A stretch of 39,892 nucleotides of DNA from Rubrivivax sp. SCN 70-15 (lineage in GTDB: Bacteria; Pseudomonadota; Gammaproteobacteria; Burkholderiales; Burkholderiaceae_C), in the NCBI GenBank assembly GCA_001725505.1, contig MEGM01000009.1, positions 1 to 39,892 on the forward strand. Reading direction: 5' to 3'. Under the pieces are notes generated by a model. That model did not search any database. It worked only from the letters and a program-made list of their open reading frames with translations, and was not told the origin of the DNA. Positions 16,088 through 24,240 of the stretch are shown in pieces. Each line of letters starts with the position of its first letter. The stretch's first letter is position 1. A program made the position numbers and the translations under genes.

Positions 16088-16557
16088 TGCGCTGGCTTTG
16101 GGCTACGCGGTCCCTGCGGGGGCCGCCGGTGCCCGACCGAGTGCACCCCTTGGCCCGTGGACTTTCGGACGGTGACTTGCTTCAGGCCATCCAGGATGCC
16201 GCACTCGGCCGCCACTCCATCGCATTGCTCTCGAAGCGACTTGAGCTCTTTCTGCAATTCCCTCAGGTCGCGGATGCGCTGTGCCACGTGCTCGATGTGC
16301 TCGTCCAGGACCTCGTTGACGGCATGACAGTCCTCCCGGGGCGCGTCCTGGAAGAGCAGCAGAGCGCGGATCTCATCGAGCGTCATGTCGAGGGAGCGGC
16401 AGTGCCGGATGAAGGCGAGCCGCTCCAGGTGCTCCCTCCCGTAGAGGCGGTAGTTTCCGTCGCTGCGAGGAGGCTCCTTCAACAGGCCCTCGCGCTCGTA
16501 GAAGCGGATGGTTTCCGCCTGCGTCTGAGTTGCTTTCGCGAGTTCGCCGATCTTCAT
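16084..16557 (-). CDS. cadR: MerR-family Cd(II)/Pb(II)-responsive regulator, CadR/PbrR type
   Basis: 157 residues. The N-terminal winged helix is typical (MKIGELAKAT, ETIRFYEREGLL, NYRLYGREHLERL), followed by the long dimerisation helix. C77, C112 and C119 are all present, with H87 and H90, the positions used for cadmium in CadR of Pseudomonas putida. The N-terminal cysteine found in many relatives (around residue 12) is threonine here. The track ORF to 17019 is an overextension; the ATG at 16557 starts the true protein. It is the only CadR-type regulator in the window, so I propose it controls the four 19-bp-spacer promoters listed below. A similar operator lies 40-60 bases upstream of its own start. 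Confidence 0.9.
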   Translation of the reverse strand: MKIGELAKATQTQAETIRFYEREGLLKEPPRSDGNYRLYGREHLERLAFIRHCRSLDMTLDEIRALLLFQDAPREDCHAVNEVLDEHIEHVAQRIRDLRELQKELKSLREQCDGVAAECGILDGLKQVTVRKSTGQGVHSVGHRRPPQGPRSPKPAH

Positions 16558-16590
16558 GGGTTGGCCCTTCCAAGCCCGAAGTGTAGCGCC

Positions 16591-16620
16591 GAACCTTGAA
16601 GTCCCTGTAGAGTTTGGCGT
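16591..16620 (+). promoter_or_regulatory. Orphan CadR-like operator beside cadR
   Basis: The 19-bp block TTGAAGTCCCTGTAGAGTT (16596-16614) closely resembles the operators of the four cargo promoters; its complement AACTCTACAGGGACTTCAA aligns with the others. Flanking -35 and -10 positions (CGAACC, TGGCGT) are poor. Reading to the right it faces only the 3' end of the MAPEG gene, so the divergent target gene appears to be missing. It may now serve only for cadR autoregulation. Confidence 0.5.
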
Positions 16621-16652
16621 CGCCAGTGGCAGCGCCGATAAACCCGGCTTGT

Positions 16653-17216
16653 TCATCGCAAGACGCGTGCAATCACCGAGCCTGCCGCCACGACGAAGGC
16701 CACCACGCTCGGAAGGGCAGTCAGGGCCATGCCGAACGCGCGCGTACCCGCGCCGCCCGGGTATCCCCGCAGGAACGCCACGCGGCCCACGGCGAAGAGA
16801 ATCACGGATGCGCCAACAAACGGCATTGCTTCGCCTCTCAGCAGCAGAAGGACAGCCAACAGCAAGAGGATGGTGACAGTGGCCTGCTCCAGCGTGTTCT
16901 GCAGGAAGGCGGCATACACCGCGATTCGCGGGCTTGGTGGACCATAGGCGGATCCGCGAATGTCCTGCGCGGAAAGCCGCCTGCCACGCGAGACCAAGCC
17001 GATGCCGACCATGACCCAAAGGACAATGAAAAGGATGGCACCGGCCCAGAATGTCAATGCGGAATCAAGGTCGTCCGGGAAGTGCAGCACGCGCGGCAGA
17101 AACAGGTAGGCAAGCCCGTACATCACTGCACAAACGACTGCCGCGGCGCCACTGCACCGATGTACCATGCGCTGCTCCTGTCGGAGTTCGTCTTCTGTCA
17201 ACTTGTACGGTGTCAT
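16653..17216 (-). CDS. MAPEG-family membrane protein
   Basis: 187 residues with four predicted membrane helices and the MAPEG-type segment RIAVYAAFLQNTLEQATV in the middle (about residues 96-113). MAPEG proteins include microsomal glutathione transferases and related enzymes; bacterial members have uncertain substrates. The start has GGGAGCTGGA before ATG. It lies between the end of the lead/cadmium operon (117-base gap) and cadR, all in the same direction. A thiol or glutathione role would suit the neighbourhood, but this is inference. Confidence 0.82.
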   Translation of the reverse strand: MTPYKLTEDELRQEQRMVHRCSGAAAVVCAVMYGLAYLFLPRVLHFPDDLDSALTFWAGAILFIVLWVMVGIGLVSRGRRLSAQDIRGSAYGPPSPRIAVYAAFLQNTLEQATVTILLLLAVLLLLRGEAMPFVGASVILFAVGRVAFLRGYPGGAGTRAFGMALTALPSVVAFVVAAGSVIARVLR

Positions 17217-17332
17217 TCCAGCTCCCGCAGTTGAATCCGTCAGCCGATGCGCCCGATCTACAGAAAGACCCGCAGCAGCCCGGGCGGCAATCGCTGAGTT
17301 GGCCGCTTACCATTGCGGCGCCATTCGGACCA

Positions 17333-17938
17333 TCACTTGGCCTGCGCGCCCAGCAGCGCCTGCAGAGCCTTGACGATCTGCGGGCTGTCCCATTCCGCCG
17401 TTCCGCTCATGCGACCCAGTTCGCGGCCTTGCCGGTCCAGCAATAAGGTTGTGGGCACGCCGCCGGCCTTGAGCGTGAAGATCGCGGCCGCATCCGCGTC
17501 CAGGTAGACGGCCAGATGCTTGATTCCCTCCGACGCATAGAAGGATTTGACCCGATCCAATGCCTTGGCGCCTGCGTCCACCGAGAGCGCGACGACCTGA
17601 AAGTCGCCACCGCCAAGTTGCGCCTGCAGCCGATCCAACGAAGGCATCTCCTGACGGCACGGAGGGCACCACGTGGCCCAGATATTCAGCAGAACCATCT
17701 TGCCCTTGAAGCTTGCGAGATCGACCGGTCGGCCCGTGCCATCCAGTACCCTGAGGTTCGGAAGAGGGACAGGCTGCGCGCGCATGACGAGCGGCAGAGC
17801 GCTCGTGCTTGCTCCCCCGGGCGGCCTGTTGGAGTGGAAGTATGCGAACACGCCCAGCCCCGCAGCAGCCGACAGGCCCACCGCAAGGAGCCAGCGCCGG
17901 CCGCGTGGGCGTATGGATTCATCAAGCGGCGCGTGCAT
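17333..17938 (-). CDS. TlpA-family membrane-anchored thiol-disulfide protein
   Basis: 201 residues. An N-terminal membrane anchor (WLLAVGLSAAAGLGVFAYF, about 16-34) puts the thioredoxin fold in the periplasm. The active site is WCPPC (C91, C94), followed by a conserved cis-proline region (GGVPTTLLLD). The ATG at 17938 overlaps the SCO stop codon (TGATG), so it is translationally coupled. TlpA-type reductases keep cytochrome oxidase copper ligands and their chaperone SCO reduced, so pairing with SCO in one operon is meaningful. Last gene of the coupled run from the ATPase. Confidence 0.9.
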   Translation of the reverse strand: MHAPLDESIRPRGRRWLLAVGLSAAAGLGVFAYFHSNRPPGGASTSALPLVMRAQPVPLPNLRVLDGTGRPVDLASFKGKMVLLNIWATWCPPCRQEMPSLDRLQAQLGGGDFQVVALSVDAGAKALDRVKSFYASEGIKHLAVYLDADAAAIFTLKAGGVPTTLLLDRQGRELGRMSGTAEWDSPQIVKALQALLGAQAK

Positions 17939-18612
17939 CACGCGCCATTCAAAAGCAACTTGGCATCGTGGGCCAATGCCTCGGCTCCAGCGCCATACCG
18001 CGCATACAAACGCAGTCGGCCCCGCGGGTCATAGACGAAGCTGGCCGCCGTATGGTCCATCGTGTACGAGGTAGGCGACTGCCCCGGATTCTTGCGGATG
18101 TGGAGCTTGAATTCTTTTGCCAACTGTTGAAGCTGGCCCGGGTCTGGCCGCAACGCCACGAAGGCGGGATCGAAATTGGCCATGTAGGTCTTTAGCACCG
18201 GGAAGGTATCGCGCTCCGGGTCAACGGTCACGAAGATTGCCTTCAGCTTGGCCCCGTCCGAGCCCATCAGCTTCCTGGCCTGCACAACTTCGGTCAATGT
18301 GGTCGGGCAGACGTCCGGGCACTGCGTGAAGCCGAAGAACACGACGGCAACTTCGCCGTTGAAGTCCTTGAGGCTGCGTGTCACGCCATTGTGATCGGGC
18401 AAAAGGAAGTCGCCCGCATAACCAGCGCCGGTGATGTCGATCAGCTTGAATGGGCTGGCAGTGGGATAGGACCTGGACTGCACAAGAAATACGGTCGGCG
18501 CGGCAAGCAGCATGAAGATCCCGAACACCAGCGCGAGGCGCCGGCGCTCCACCTTGGCGTCCTGCGGCCCGCTCGACATCCGGCGAAGTTTGCGAGCACT
18601 GGATTTGCTCAT
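17938..18612 (-). CDS. SCO1/SenC-family copper chaperone
   Basis: 224 residues from the ATG at 18612; the track ORF is extended through lspA in another frame. A membrane anchor (about 26-45) is followed by the thioredoxin-like SCO domain with FTQCPDVCP (C98, C102) and the distal histidine in TMDHTAASF (H187), the three copper ligands of the family. SCO proteins deliver copper to the CuA site of cytochrome oxidase or act as periplasmic thiol reductases. The start overlaps the lspA stop as ATGA. Its presence in a lead/cadmium operon suggests repair of respiratory copper centres under metal stress (inference). Confidence 0.92.
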   Translation of the reverse strand: MSKSSARKLRRMSSGPQDAKVERRRLALVFGIFMLLAAPTVFLVQSRSYPTASPFKLIDITGAGYAGDFLLPDHNGVTRSLKDFNGEVAVVFFGFTQCPDVCPTTLTEVVQARKLMGSDGAKLKAIFVTVDPERDTFPVLKTYMANFDPAFVALRPDPGQLQQLAKEFKLHIRKNPGQSPTSYTMDHTAASFVYDPRGRLRLYARYGAGAEALAHDAKLLLNGA

Positions 18613-19106
18613 GCCTTCTCTCGAGTTTGCGGTTGCCTCGCCCCGGCAAAGGACGCCAGCACCAAGCAAGCCGCGCCCACGGTGATGGCGATGTCTGCCA
18701 CATTGAACGCCGGCCAGTGCCAGCCGGCGAAGTGAAAATCCAGGTAGTCGATGACATGGCCGCGCAGGGCACGATCGAAGGCGTTTCCCAGCGCGCCTCC
18801 CAGGATCAGACTGAAGGCCAGCGATTCGCTGCGTGGCCGAGGTTGCCGCAACATCCAGATCAACCAGACGGAAGCCACGACCGCGATGGCCAGAAAGAAC
18901 CAGCGCTGCCACCCGCCGGCGCCGGCAAGGAAACTGAAGGCAGCGCCCGGGTTCAGCACATGGACCAGGTTGAAAAAGGACGTGACCGGATGGGACCAGC
19001 CCAGGGGCGTGATGGCGTCGATGGTGCTTTTGGCGGCCTGGTCGGCGGCGAAGACGGCGAAGGCGAGCGAGAACCAGGGAGCTTGTCGATGTGGATGCAT
19101 GTTCAT
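18609..19106 (-). CDS. lspA: Prolipoprotein signal peptidase (signal peptidase II), PbrC-like
   Basis: 165 residues with four membrane helices. The catalytic aspartates are in GALGNAFDR (D111) and FNVADIAI (D138), with the family's FNLVHVLNPGAAFS segment near residues 45-59. This is the integral membrane aspartyl protease that removes lipoprotein signal peptides. A second lspA copy inside metal-resistance islands is known from the pbr operon of Cupriavidus metallidurans (pbrC) beside a PAP2 phosphatase (pbrB), as here. The ATG at 19106 overlaps the preceding stop as ATGA; an in-frame ATG two codons later is possible. Confidence 0.93.
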   Translation of the reverse strand: MNMHPHRQAPWFSLAFAVFAADQAAKSTIDAITPLGWSHPVTSFFNLVHVLNPGAAFSFLAGAGGWQRWFFLAIAVVASVWLIWMLRQPRPRSESLAFSLILGGALGNAFDRALRGHVIDYLDFHFAGWHWPAFNVADIAITVGAACLVLASFAGARQPQTREKA

Positions 19107-20416
19107 TTAGTGGGAATGGGGTCCGTGGGCGTTTCGGGCTCCGGTTCGGGCGGCGCTTTCAACGCGTCCTCGACTTGTTTGTCGGTCAGCGTGGCCGCCG
19201 GTGGTGGCGTGCTGGCAATCCCAGGGAACGCCACCAGGATGCCCCCATTGCCATCTGCAGCACCAGGAAAGGGATGGCGCCGAGGTAAATTTCGGACGTG
19301 CGAACCGACGGGGGTGCCACGCTGCGCAGGTTGTACAGCGCGATGCCGAAGGGCGGGTGCATGAAAGAGGTTTGCAGCACCACCGCCACGATGACGGTGA
19401 ACCAGACCATGTCGATGCCGAGCTTGCGGGCCACCGGCGCGATCAGGGGCACGACGATGAAAGCGATCTCGAAGAAGTCGAGGAAGAATCCGAGCAGGAA
19501 GATGCCGATGCACACGAACAGCAAGAATGGCAGCTGTCCCTGCGGCAGGTGGCCGAAGAGTTGTTCGATCCAGGCCTGCCCGTTGAAACCGCGAAACACG
19601 AGCATGAAGAAGGAGGCACCCAGCAGCAGGAAAATCACGCTGGAGCACAGAACACCTGCGTTGGTGAGCGCTTCGGCCAGCCGCTGGCGGCTCAGGCGGC
19701 GCTTTGCCAGCCCGATCAGCAACGCGGCGCAGACGCCCACCGCACCGCCTTCGGTCGGGGTGGCGACGCCGAAAAAGATCGACGCCAGGACGGCCAGGAT
19801 GAGCGCCAACGGCACGCCAGCCGCCACAGCGGCCTCCTTCCATGCGCTCACGGATGCGCTGGCGGCTTCCATCAAGGGCGGCGCCAGACCGGGGCGCCAT
19901 CGGGTTGCCGCGACGACGTACACCAGGTACAGCCCGACCAGCATCGCGCTGGGCAGCAGGGCTGCGTGGAATATCTCCACCAGCGGTACCTCCATCTGCT
20001 CGGCCAGCACGATGAGCACCAGGCTGGGCGGCAGCATCTGCGCCAGCGTGCCGGCGGCCGCGATCGAGCCGGTGGCAAGCTTGGGGTCATAACCCGCCTT
20101 GAGCATCGTCGGCAGCGCGATCAGGCCCATGGCGATGACCGAGGCCGACACGAACCCAGTGATGGCGGACAGCATCGAGCCCACGATCAGGGTGGCCACC
20201 AGCAAGCCGCCGGGCTGCTTGCGGAACAGGCGGCCGAGGGCCAGGAGGGTGCACGTCGTACATGCTCGAAGATGCGACGCCCAACAGCTTGCGGCTGAAC
20301 GCATTGCCGGCGATGAGGACGGCATTGGCCAGCAGGCCCCAGCGCACCACGAACGCCATCTGGCGATTGACGGAGTCGATGCGGCCAGCAAGGCGCAGGG
20401 CTGCGGCGAACGTCAT
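19103..20416 (-). pseudogene. Remnant of TRAP transporter: dctQ 5' end fused to dctM body
   Basis: The first 50-odd codons (MTFAAALRLAGRIDSVNRQM... to SRKLLGVASSSMYDV) are the N-terminus of a DctQ small permease subunit. At about 20265 the coding sense jumps to another frame inside a DctM large permease (GRLFRKQPGGLLVATLIVG onward to about 19250). The rest of DctQ and the start of DctM are missing, as expected of an internal deletion. A second break follows at the G5 run (19242-19246): adding one base would join LGAIPFLVLQ to ILVAFPGIAS and the proper C-terminus at 19103. No binding protein DctP is present. The start overlaps the PAP2 stop (ATGA) and the end overlaps the lspA start, so the remnant may still carry ribosomes between them. 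Confidence 0.8.
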
Positions 20417-21021
20417 CGCGTGGCCCGCCACTCGTCAGCGGCGCGCTTCAACGACACGGCCCATCCATAGGTCGCTACAACGCAAGCGCCGCCAAGCAGG
20501 AAGCCGGCAACAACATCCGCCGGGAAATGCGCCCCCAGTGCCACGCGGGACCAGCCGACGGCTGCCGCGAGTGCGAGCAGAAGCAGTCGGAACGGCCAGG
20601 AACCGAGCGGCCAGAGGCAGGCGACGACGGCTGCCGTGTAAACAGCATGGCCGCTCGGAAACGCATAAAGGCTGTCCGGTTCGCCAAGCACCCAAGCCAT
20701 ATCGTTCGCGTAGAGGTCCGACGGGCGCGAAAGCGCAAGCCCAACTTTTGCCGTCCAGGCCAGGAGCATGGCGACCAGGACGCCGATCCCAAAGCGGAAC
20801 GGTGCCAGCGCAGCAGGTTCGGAACGCTTCACGGCCTGCCAGGCCAGCAGAAGCAGGCCCATGACTGGCGCCCCCCAATAGCTGCCGATCGCGGACAGAG
20901 CACGAGCCAAGCCGATCCAGTCCGTCGACATGGATCGGTTGATCCACAGCATCAGTTGGGTGTTGAGGCCGCCCCAGTCGTACACCCAGTGCCGCAGTAG
21001 TCCCATGTCGCCAGCGCCCAT
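20413..21021 (-). CDS. PAP2-family membrane phosphatase, PbrB-like
   Basis: 202 residues from the ATG at 21021, 6 bases after the ATPase stop; an ATG at 21006 is also possible. The PAP2 signature is complete: K92 and R99-P100 (KVGLALSRP), FPSGH (S123-H125) and SRVALGAHFPAD (R159, H165, D169). Five or six membrane helices are visible. In Cupriavidus the equivalent PbrB is an undecaprenyl pyrophosphate phosphatase whose released phosphate is thought to precipitate exported lead in the periplasm. Position between the exporter and lspA supports that role here. Codon use matches its neighbours. Confidence 0.88.
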   Translation of the reverse strand: MGAGDMGLLRHWVYDWGGLNTQLMLWINRSMSTDWIGLARALSAIGSYWGAPVMGLLLLAWQAVKRSEPAALAPFRFGIGVLVAMLLAWTAKVGLALSRPSDLYANDMAWVLGEPDSLYAFPSGHAVYTAAVVACLWPLGSWPFRLLLLALAAAVGWSRVALGAHFPADVVAGFLLGGACVVATYGWAVSLKRAADEWRATR

Positions 21022-21026
21022 ATGGG

Positions 21027-23180
21027 TCACGCGTCGCGCGTTTTCAGCAGCCGCAGGCCGTTGAACACCACCAGCAGGCTCGCTCCCATGTCCGCGAACA
21101 CTGCCATCCAAAGGGTCGCCGTGCCCGTCAATGCCAGCACCAGGAAGACGGCCTTGATGCCCAGCGCCAGCACGATGTTCTGCTTCAGGATGGCTCCCGT
21201 CTTGCGGCTAAGCCGGATGAACTGCGGGATTTTGCGCAGGTCGTCGTCCATCAGCGCCACATCGGCCGTCTCGATCGCGGTGTCGGTGCCCGCCGCTCCC
21301 ATCGCGAAGCCGATGCTGGACTTGGCCAACGCCGGCGCGTCGTTGATGCCATCGCCGACCATGCCCACAGTGCCATGCGCTGCAAGCTCGGCGTCGATGG
21401 CCGTGAGCTTGTCTTGCGGCAGCAGTCCGCCGCGCGCGTCGTCGATGCCCACGTCGCGGGCGATCACGCTGGCCGTCTGCTGGTTATCGCCGGTCAGCAT
21501 GACCGTGCGCACGCCCAGGGCGTGCAGTTCGCGGATCGCCTCCCGGCTGGAGTCGCGGACGGTGTCCGCCACCCCGATGACCGCCAAAGCCTCGTTTTGG
21601 CTGGCTATGGCGATGGCGGTCTTGCCCTCCCCCTCGAGCTTCTTCAGCGCGGCTTCGGCGGGCGCGCTGCCGATCCCCAGTTCCTGCAGCAGCCTGTGGC
21701 TGCCGAGGTAGTACCACTGCCCGCCTACGCGGCCCTTGACCCCCCGTCCGGTGAGCGACTCGAAATCGTCTGCTTCACCGAGCGCCTGACCATGCTTTTC
21801 GCGCCAGTAGGTGGCGACAGCGCCCGAGACAGGATGGTCGGAGCGCGCGGCCAGGCTGGCCGCTAGGCGCAATGCATGGTTCTCACCGGACCCGAGGGTC
21901 ACGACGTCGGTGACGACCGGCTTGCCCTGCGTGATCGTTCCCGTCTTGTCCAGCGCGAGCGACTTGAGCAGGCGGCCCTGTTCCAGGTACGCGCCCCCCT
22001 TGATCAGGATTCCTCGCCGCGCCGCCGCGGCCAGGCCGCTCACCACCGTCACCGGCGTGGAGATGACCAAGGCGCAGGGACAGGCGATGACCAGGAGCAC
22101 CAGCGCCTTATAGATCCAGTCCATCCAGGCGCCACCGAGGAAAAGGGGCGGCACCAGCATGACGGCCAAGGCCACCGCAAAGACCGCGGGGGTATACACC
22201 TTGGAGAACTGGTCGATGAAGCGCTGGGTGGGCGCGCGGCTTCCCTGGGCCTCTTCGACCGCCTTGATGATGCGCGCGAGCGTGGAGTGCGTGGCCTCGG
22301 CCGTCACGCGATAGACGAAGGAGCCGGTCTCGTTGATCGTTCCGGCGAATACCGTATCGCCAGCGGCTTTGGCCACCGGGATACTCTCGCCCGTGATGGG
22401 CGCCTGGTTGACCGCCGACTGGCCGCTTTCCAGGATGCCGTCCAGCGGGATGCGCTCTCCCGGCCGGATGCGAACGAGCTGCCCCACGGCCACTGTTTTG
22501 GCGGGCACCTCCAGCCAGCTGCCATCGGGTTGCTGCACGGTGGCCTGCTCCGGCGCCATCGCCAGCAGACCCCGGATCGCATTGCGGGCCCGGTCCAGCG
22601 ACAGCACCTCGATCACCTCGGCCAGTGCGAACAGGAACATCACCATCGCCGCTTCGGGCCACTGGCCGATGAGGATCGCACCGGTCACCGCAATGGACAT
22701 CAGCGCGTTGATGTTGAGGATGCCGCTCCTGAGCGCGAGCCAGCCCTTCTTGTAGGTGGGCCAGCCGCCGGTGGCGATGGACACCAGCGCGAGGCCGATC
22801 ACCGGCCAGGCGGAATCATTCCCCGTGCTGAACGCGACGGCTTCGGCCACGCCGGCGCTCACCCCGGCCACGGCCATCAAGCCCCACTGCCGCTTGCTCA
22901 CGGAGGGTCTGGCGGATTCCTCGATGTTGGCGTCGCCTGCATCCGGCACGGCCTTCATGCCGATCGAATGCAAGGCGGACTCCAGGTCGGCGGCCAGAAC
23001 CGTGTGCGACACCGTCAGCTTGCGCTGCATCAGGTTGAAGTCCAGGGACTGGACCCCCGGCATGTGCTGCAGCTTGTCGCGGATCAGGCCTTCTTCCGTC
23101 GGGCAGTCCATGTTCTCGATCCGGTAGACGCTGCGCTGCGCACCGCCGGGGACGGATGCTACTGCCTCCGCCGGCGGCAA
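21027..23180 (-). CDS. pbrA: P1B-type ATPase core (Pb/Cd/Zn export) with its fifth metal-binding domain
   Basis: This 717-residue frame encodes one metal-binding domain (MDCPTEE, C26) and a complete transporting core: TGES (actuator), CPC in LLVIACPCALVIS, phosphorylation site DKTGTITQGK, HP in ARSDHPVSGAV, GDGINDAPAL and the final-helix ADMGASLLVVFNGLRLL with the aspartate typical of zinc/cadmium/lead exporters. CPTEE in place of CxxC matches lead exporters such as PbrA. The upstream HMA array (23159-24088) is in another frame, and this frame starts at a TTG with no ribosome-binding site. The gene is therefore a split version of one longer protein. It may still be expressed by frameshifting or reinitiation, or be inactive. 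Confidence 0.85.
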   Translation of the reverse strand: MPPAEAVASVPGGAQRSVYRIENMDCPTEEGLIRDKLQHMPGVQSLDFNLMQRKLTVSHTVLAADLESALHSIGMKAVPDAGDANIEESARPSVSKRQWGLMAVAGVSAGVAEAVAFSTGNDSAWPVIGLALVSIATGGWPTYKKGWLALRSGILNINALMSIAVTGAILIGQWPEAAMVMFLFALAEVIEVLSLDRARNAIRGLLAMAPEQATVQQPDGSWLEVPAKTVAVGQLVRIRPGERIPLDGILESGQSAVNQAPITGESIPVAKAAGDTVFAGTINETGSFVYRVTAEATHSTLARIIKAVEEAQGSRAPTQRFIDQFSKVYTPAVFAVALAVMLVPPLFLGGAWMDWIYKALVLLVIACPCALVISTPVTVVSGLAAAARRGILIKGGAYLEQGRLLKSLALDKTGTITQGKPVVTDVVTLGSGENHALRLAASLAARSDHPVSGAVATYWREKHGQALGEADDFESLTGRGVKGRVGGQWYYLGSHRLLQELGIGSAPAEAALKKLEGEGKTAIAIASQNEALAVIGVADTVRDSSREAIRELHALGVRTVMLTGDNQQTASVIARDVGIDDARGGLLPQDKLTAIDAELAAHGTVGMVGDGINDAPALAKSSIGFAMGAAGTDTAIETADVALMDDDLRKIPQFIRLSRKTGAILKQNIVLALGIKAVFLVLALTGTATLWMAVFADMGASLLVVFNGLRLLKTRDA

Positions 23181-24088
23181 GTCGACGGCCAGGTGTGCTG
23201 CACGGTCAGCTTTCGCTGCATCAAATTGAAATCGAGGCCGTCGATCCCGTCGAGCGAACCCAGCCGCTTGCGGATCAGGCCCTCTTCCGTGGGGCAGTCC
23301 ATCTTTTCGATGCGGAACGTGTCGGTGCGCAAAGTCGCAGCTGCGGTCCCACCGGGCGTTGCCGCCGGTAGCTGCGCGTCCGCCGGCGGCATGCCAATCT
23401 CCGTCAGGGCCCGGACAACTGCGGCCGTGTCCGGCAGCCGGTGGACGACGGTCAGTCGGCGCTGCGGCAGGTCGAATTCCAGTTCCTCGATGCCGGCCAT
23501 GCCTTGCAAGCGCTCGCGCACCTGCCGCTCCTCATTGCGGCAATCCATCTTCGGCACATGGAAGGTGGATCGGATCGGCAGTTCAACTGCCTGGCGCGGC
23601 GTCGCGGGCATGCCCAGGGCTGCGAGCGCATCGATGACCGCAACCGAATCGGGCAAGCGGTGCTCGACCGTTAGGACACGCTGCGCGAGGTCGAAGTGCA
23701 AGTCCTCGACGCCGGCGATCTGTCCGAGGCGCGCGCGGATCTGCGCGACTTCGTTCTTGCAGTCCATGCGCGGAACGTGGAAAGCTTCGGTGCGCGTTTC
23801 TTCTTGCCGCCCGGGCAGTCCGAGCTCGACGAGCGCCGCGGTCACGGGTGACATGTCGTCGAGCCGGTGCGTCACGGTCAGTCGATGCTGCTGCAGGTCG
23901 AACCCGAGTGCCTCGACCCCCGCAATCTGGCCCACGCGCTGCCGGATCTGGCGCTCTTCGCTCGGGCAATCCATCTTCTCGATGTAGAAGACGGTGTCGG
24001 TCGCTGGCCGTCCCGCGCCCACCAGGGGCTCGTTGGCCAGTGATTCACATGCGGCGGTACCGCACGATTTTGTGCTGCTGGAATCCAT
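23159..24088 (-). CDS. Array of four heavy-metal-associated domains, N-terminal part of the frameshifted ATPase
   Basis: 309 residues from the ATG at 24088 (AGTGGAGAG upstream). Four tandem HMA modules are spaced about 70-80 residues apart, with binding motifs MDCPSE (C41), MDCKNE (C110), MDCRNE (C183) and MDCPTE (C265). Each has a single cysteine followed by glutamate (CxxE) rather than CxxC. The fourth module breaks off after LTVQHT, and a short out-of-frame tail ends in a stop. The following frame resumes with a fifth HMA domain and the ATPase, lacking the last part of module four. Slippage or unequal recombination between repeats would explain it. P1B ATPases usually carry one or two such domains. 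Confidence 0.8.
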   Translation of the reverse strand: MDSSSTKSCGTAACESLANEPLVGAGRPATDTVFYIEKMDCPSEERQIRQRVGQIAGVEALGFDLQQHRLTVTHRLDDMSPVTAALVELGLPGRQEETRTEAFHVPRMDCKNEVAQIRARLGQIAGVEDLHFDLAQRVLTVEHRLPDSVAVIDALAALGMPATPRQAVELPIRSTFHVPKMDCRNEERQVRERLQGMAGIEELEFDLPQRRLTVVHRLPDTAAVVRALTEIGMPPADAQLPAATPGGTAAATLRTDTFRIEKMDCPTEEGLIRKRLGSLDGIDGLDFNLMQRKLTVQHTWPSTCRRRRQ

Positions 24089-24119
24089 CGCTTGACTCTC
24101 CACTTTTCTAGATGAGGGC

Positions 24120-24150
24120 ACGATACACCTTATAGTCGCTTCAGGGTCAA
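24120..24150 (-). promoter_or_regulatory. MerR-type promoter of the ATPase operon
   Basis: On the minus strand: -35 TTGACC, 19-bp spacer CTGAAGCGACTATAAGGTG, -10 TATCGT. The overlong 19-bp spacing is the hallmark of promoters activated by MerR-family regulators. It lies about 30 bases upstream of the ATPase start codon. Confidence 0.8.
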
Positions 24151-24240
24151 GCGGGCTCCGTGGGTCAGTCGCCTCGGACGCAACCGCACAGGTTCAGCCG
24201 CGTTTCGCCGCAGCTCCGGCCTCGGCGCGTCACCCCAGGA

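Noticed and set aside
16558-17019. N-terminal extension of cadR in the ORF track
   Set aside because: The extension is antisense-like sequence overlapping the MAPEG gene in another frame; the MerR fold starts at MKIGEL.
19201-20298. 365-residue plus-strand ORF
   Set aside because: Antisense to the dctQM remnant, dominated by Gln/His/Arg/Gly typical of a shadow frame.
21876-23987. 703-residue plus-strand ORF
   Set aside because: It is antisense to the ATPase and HMA array, has histidine/glycine/arginine-rich low-complexity content, and no recognisable domain; a shadow of GC-rich coding DNA.
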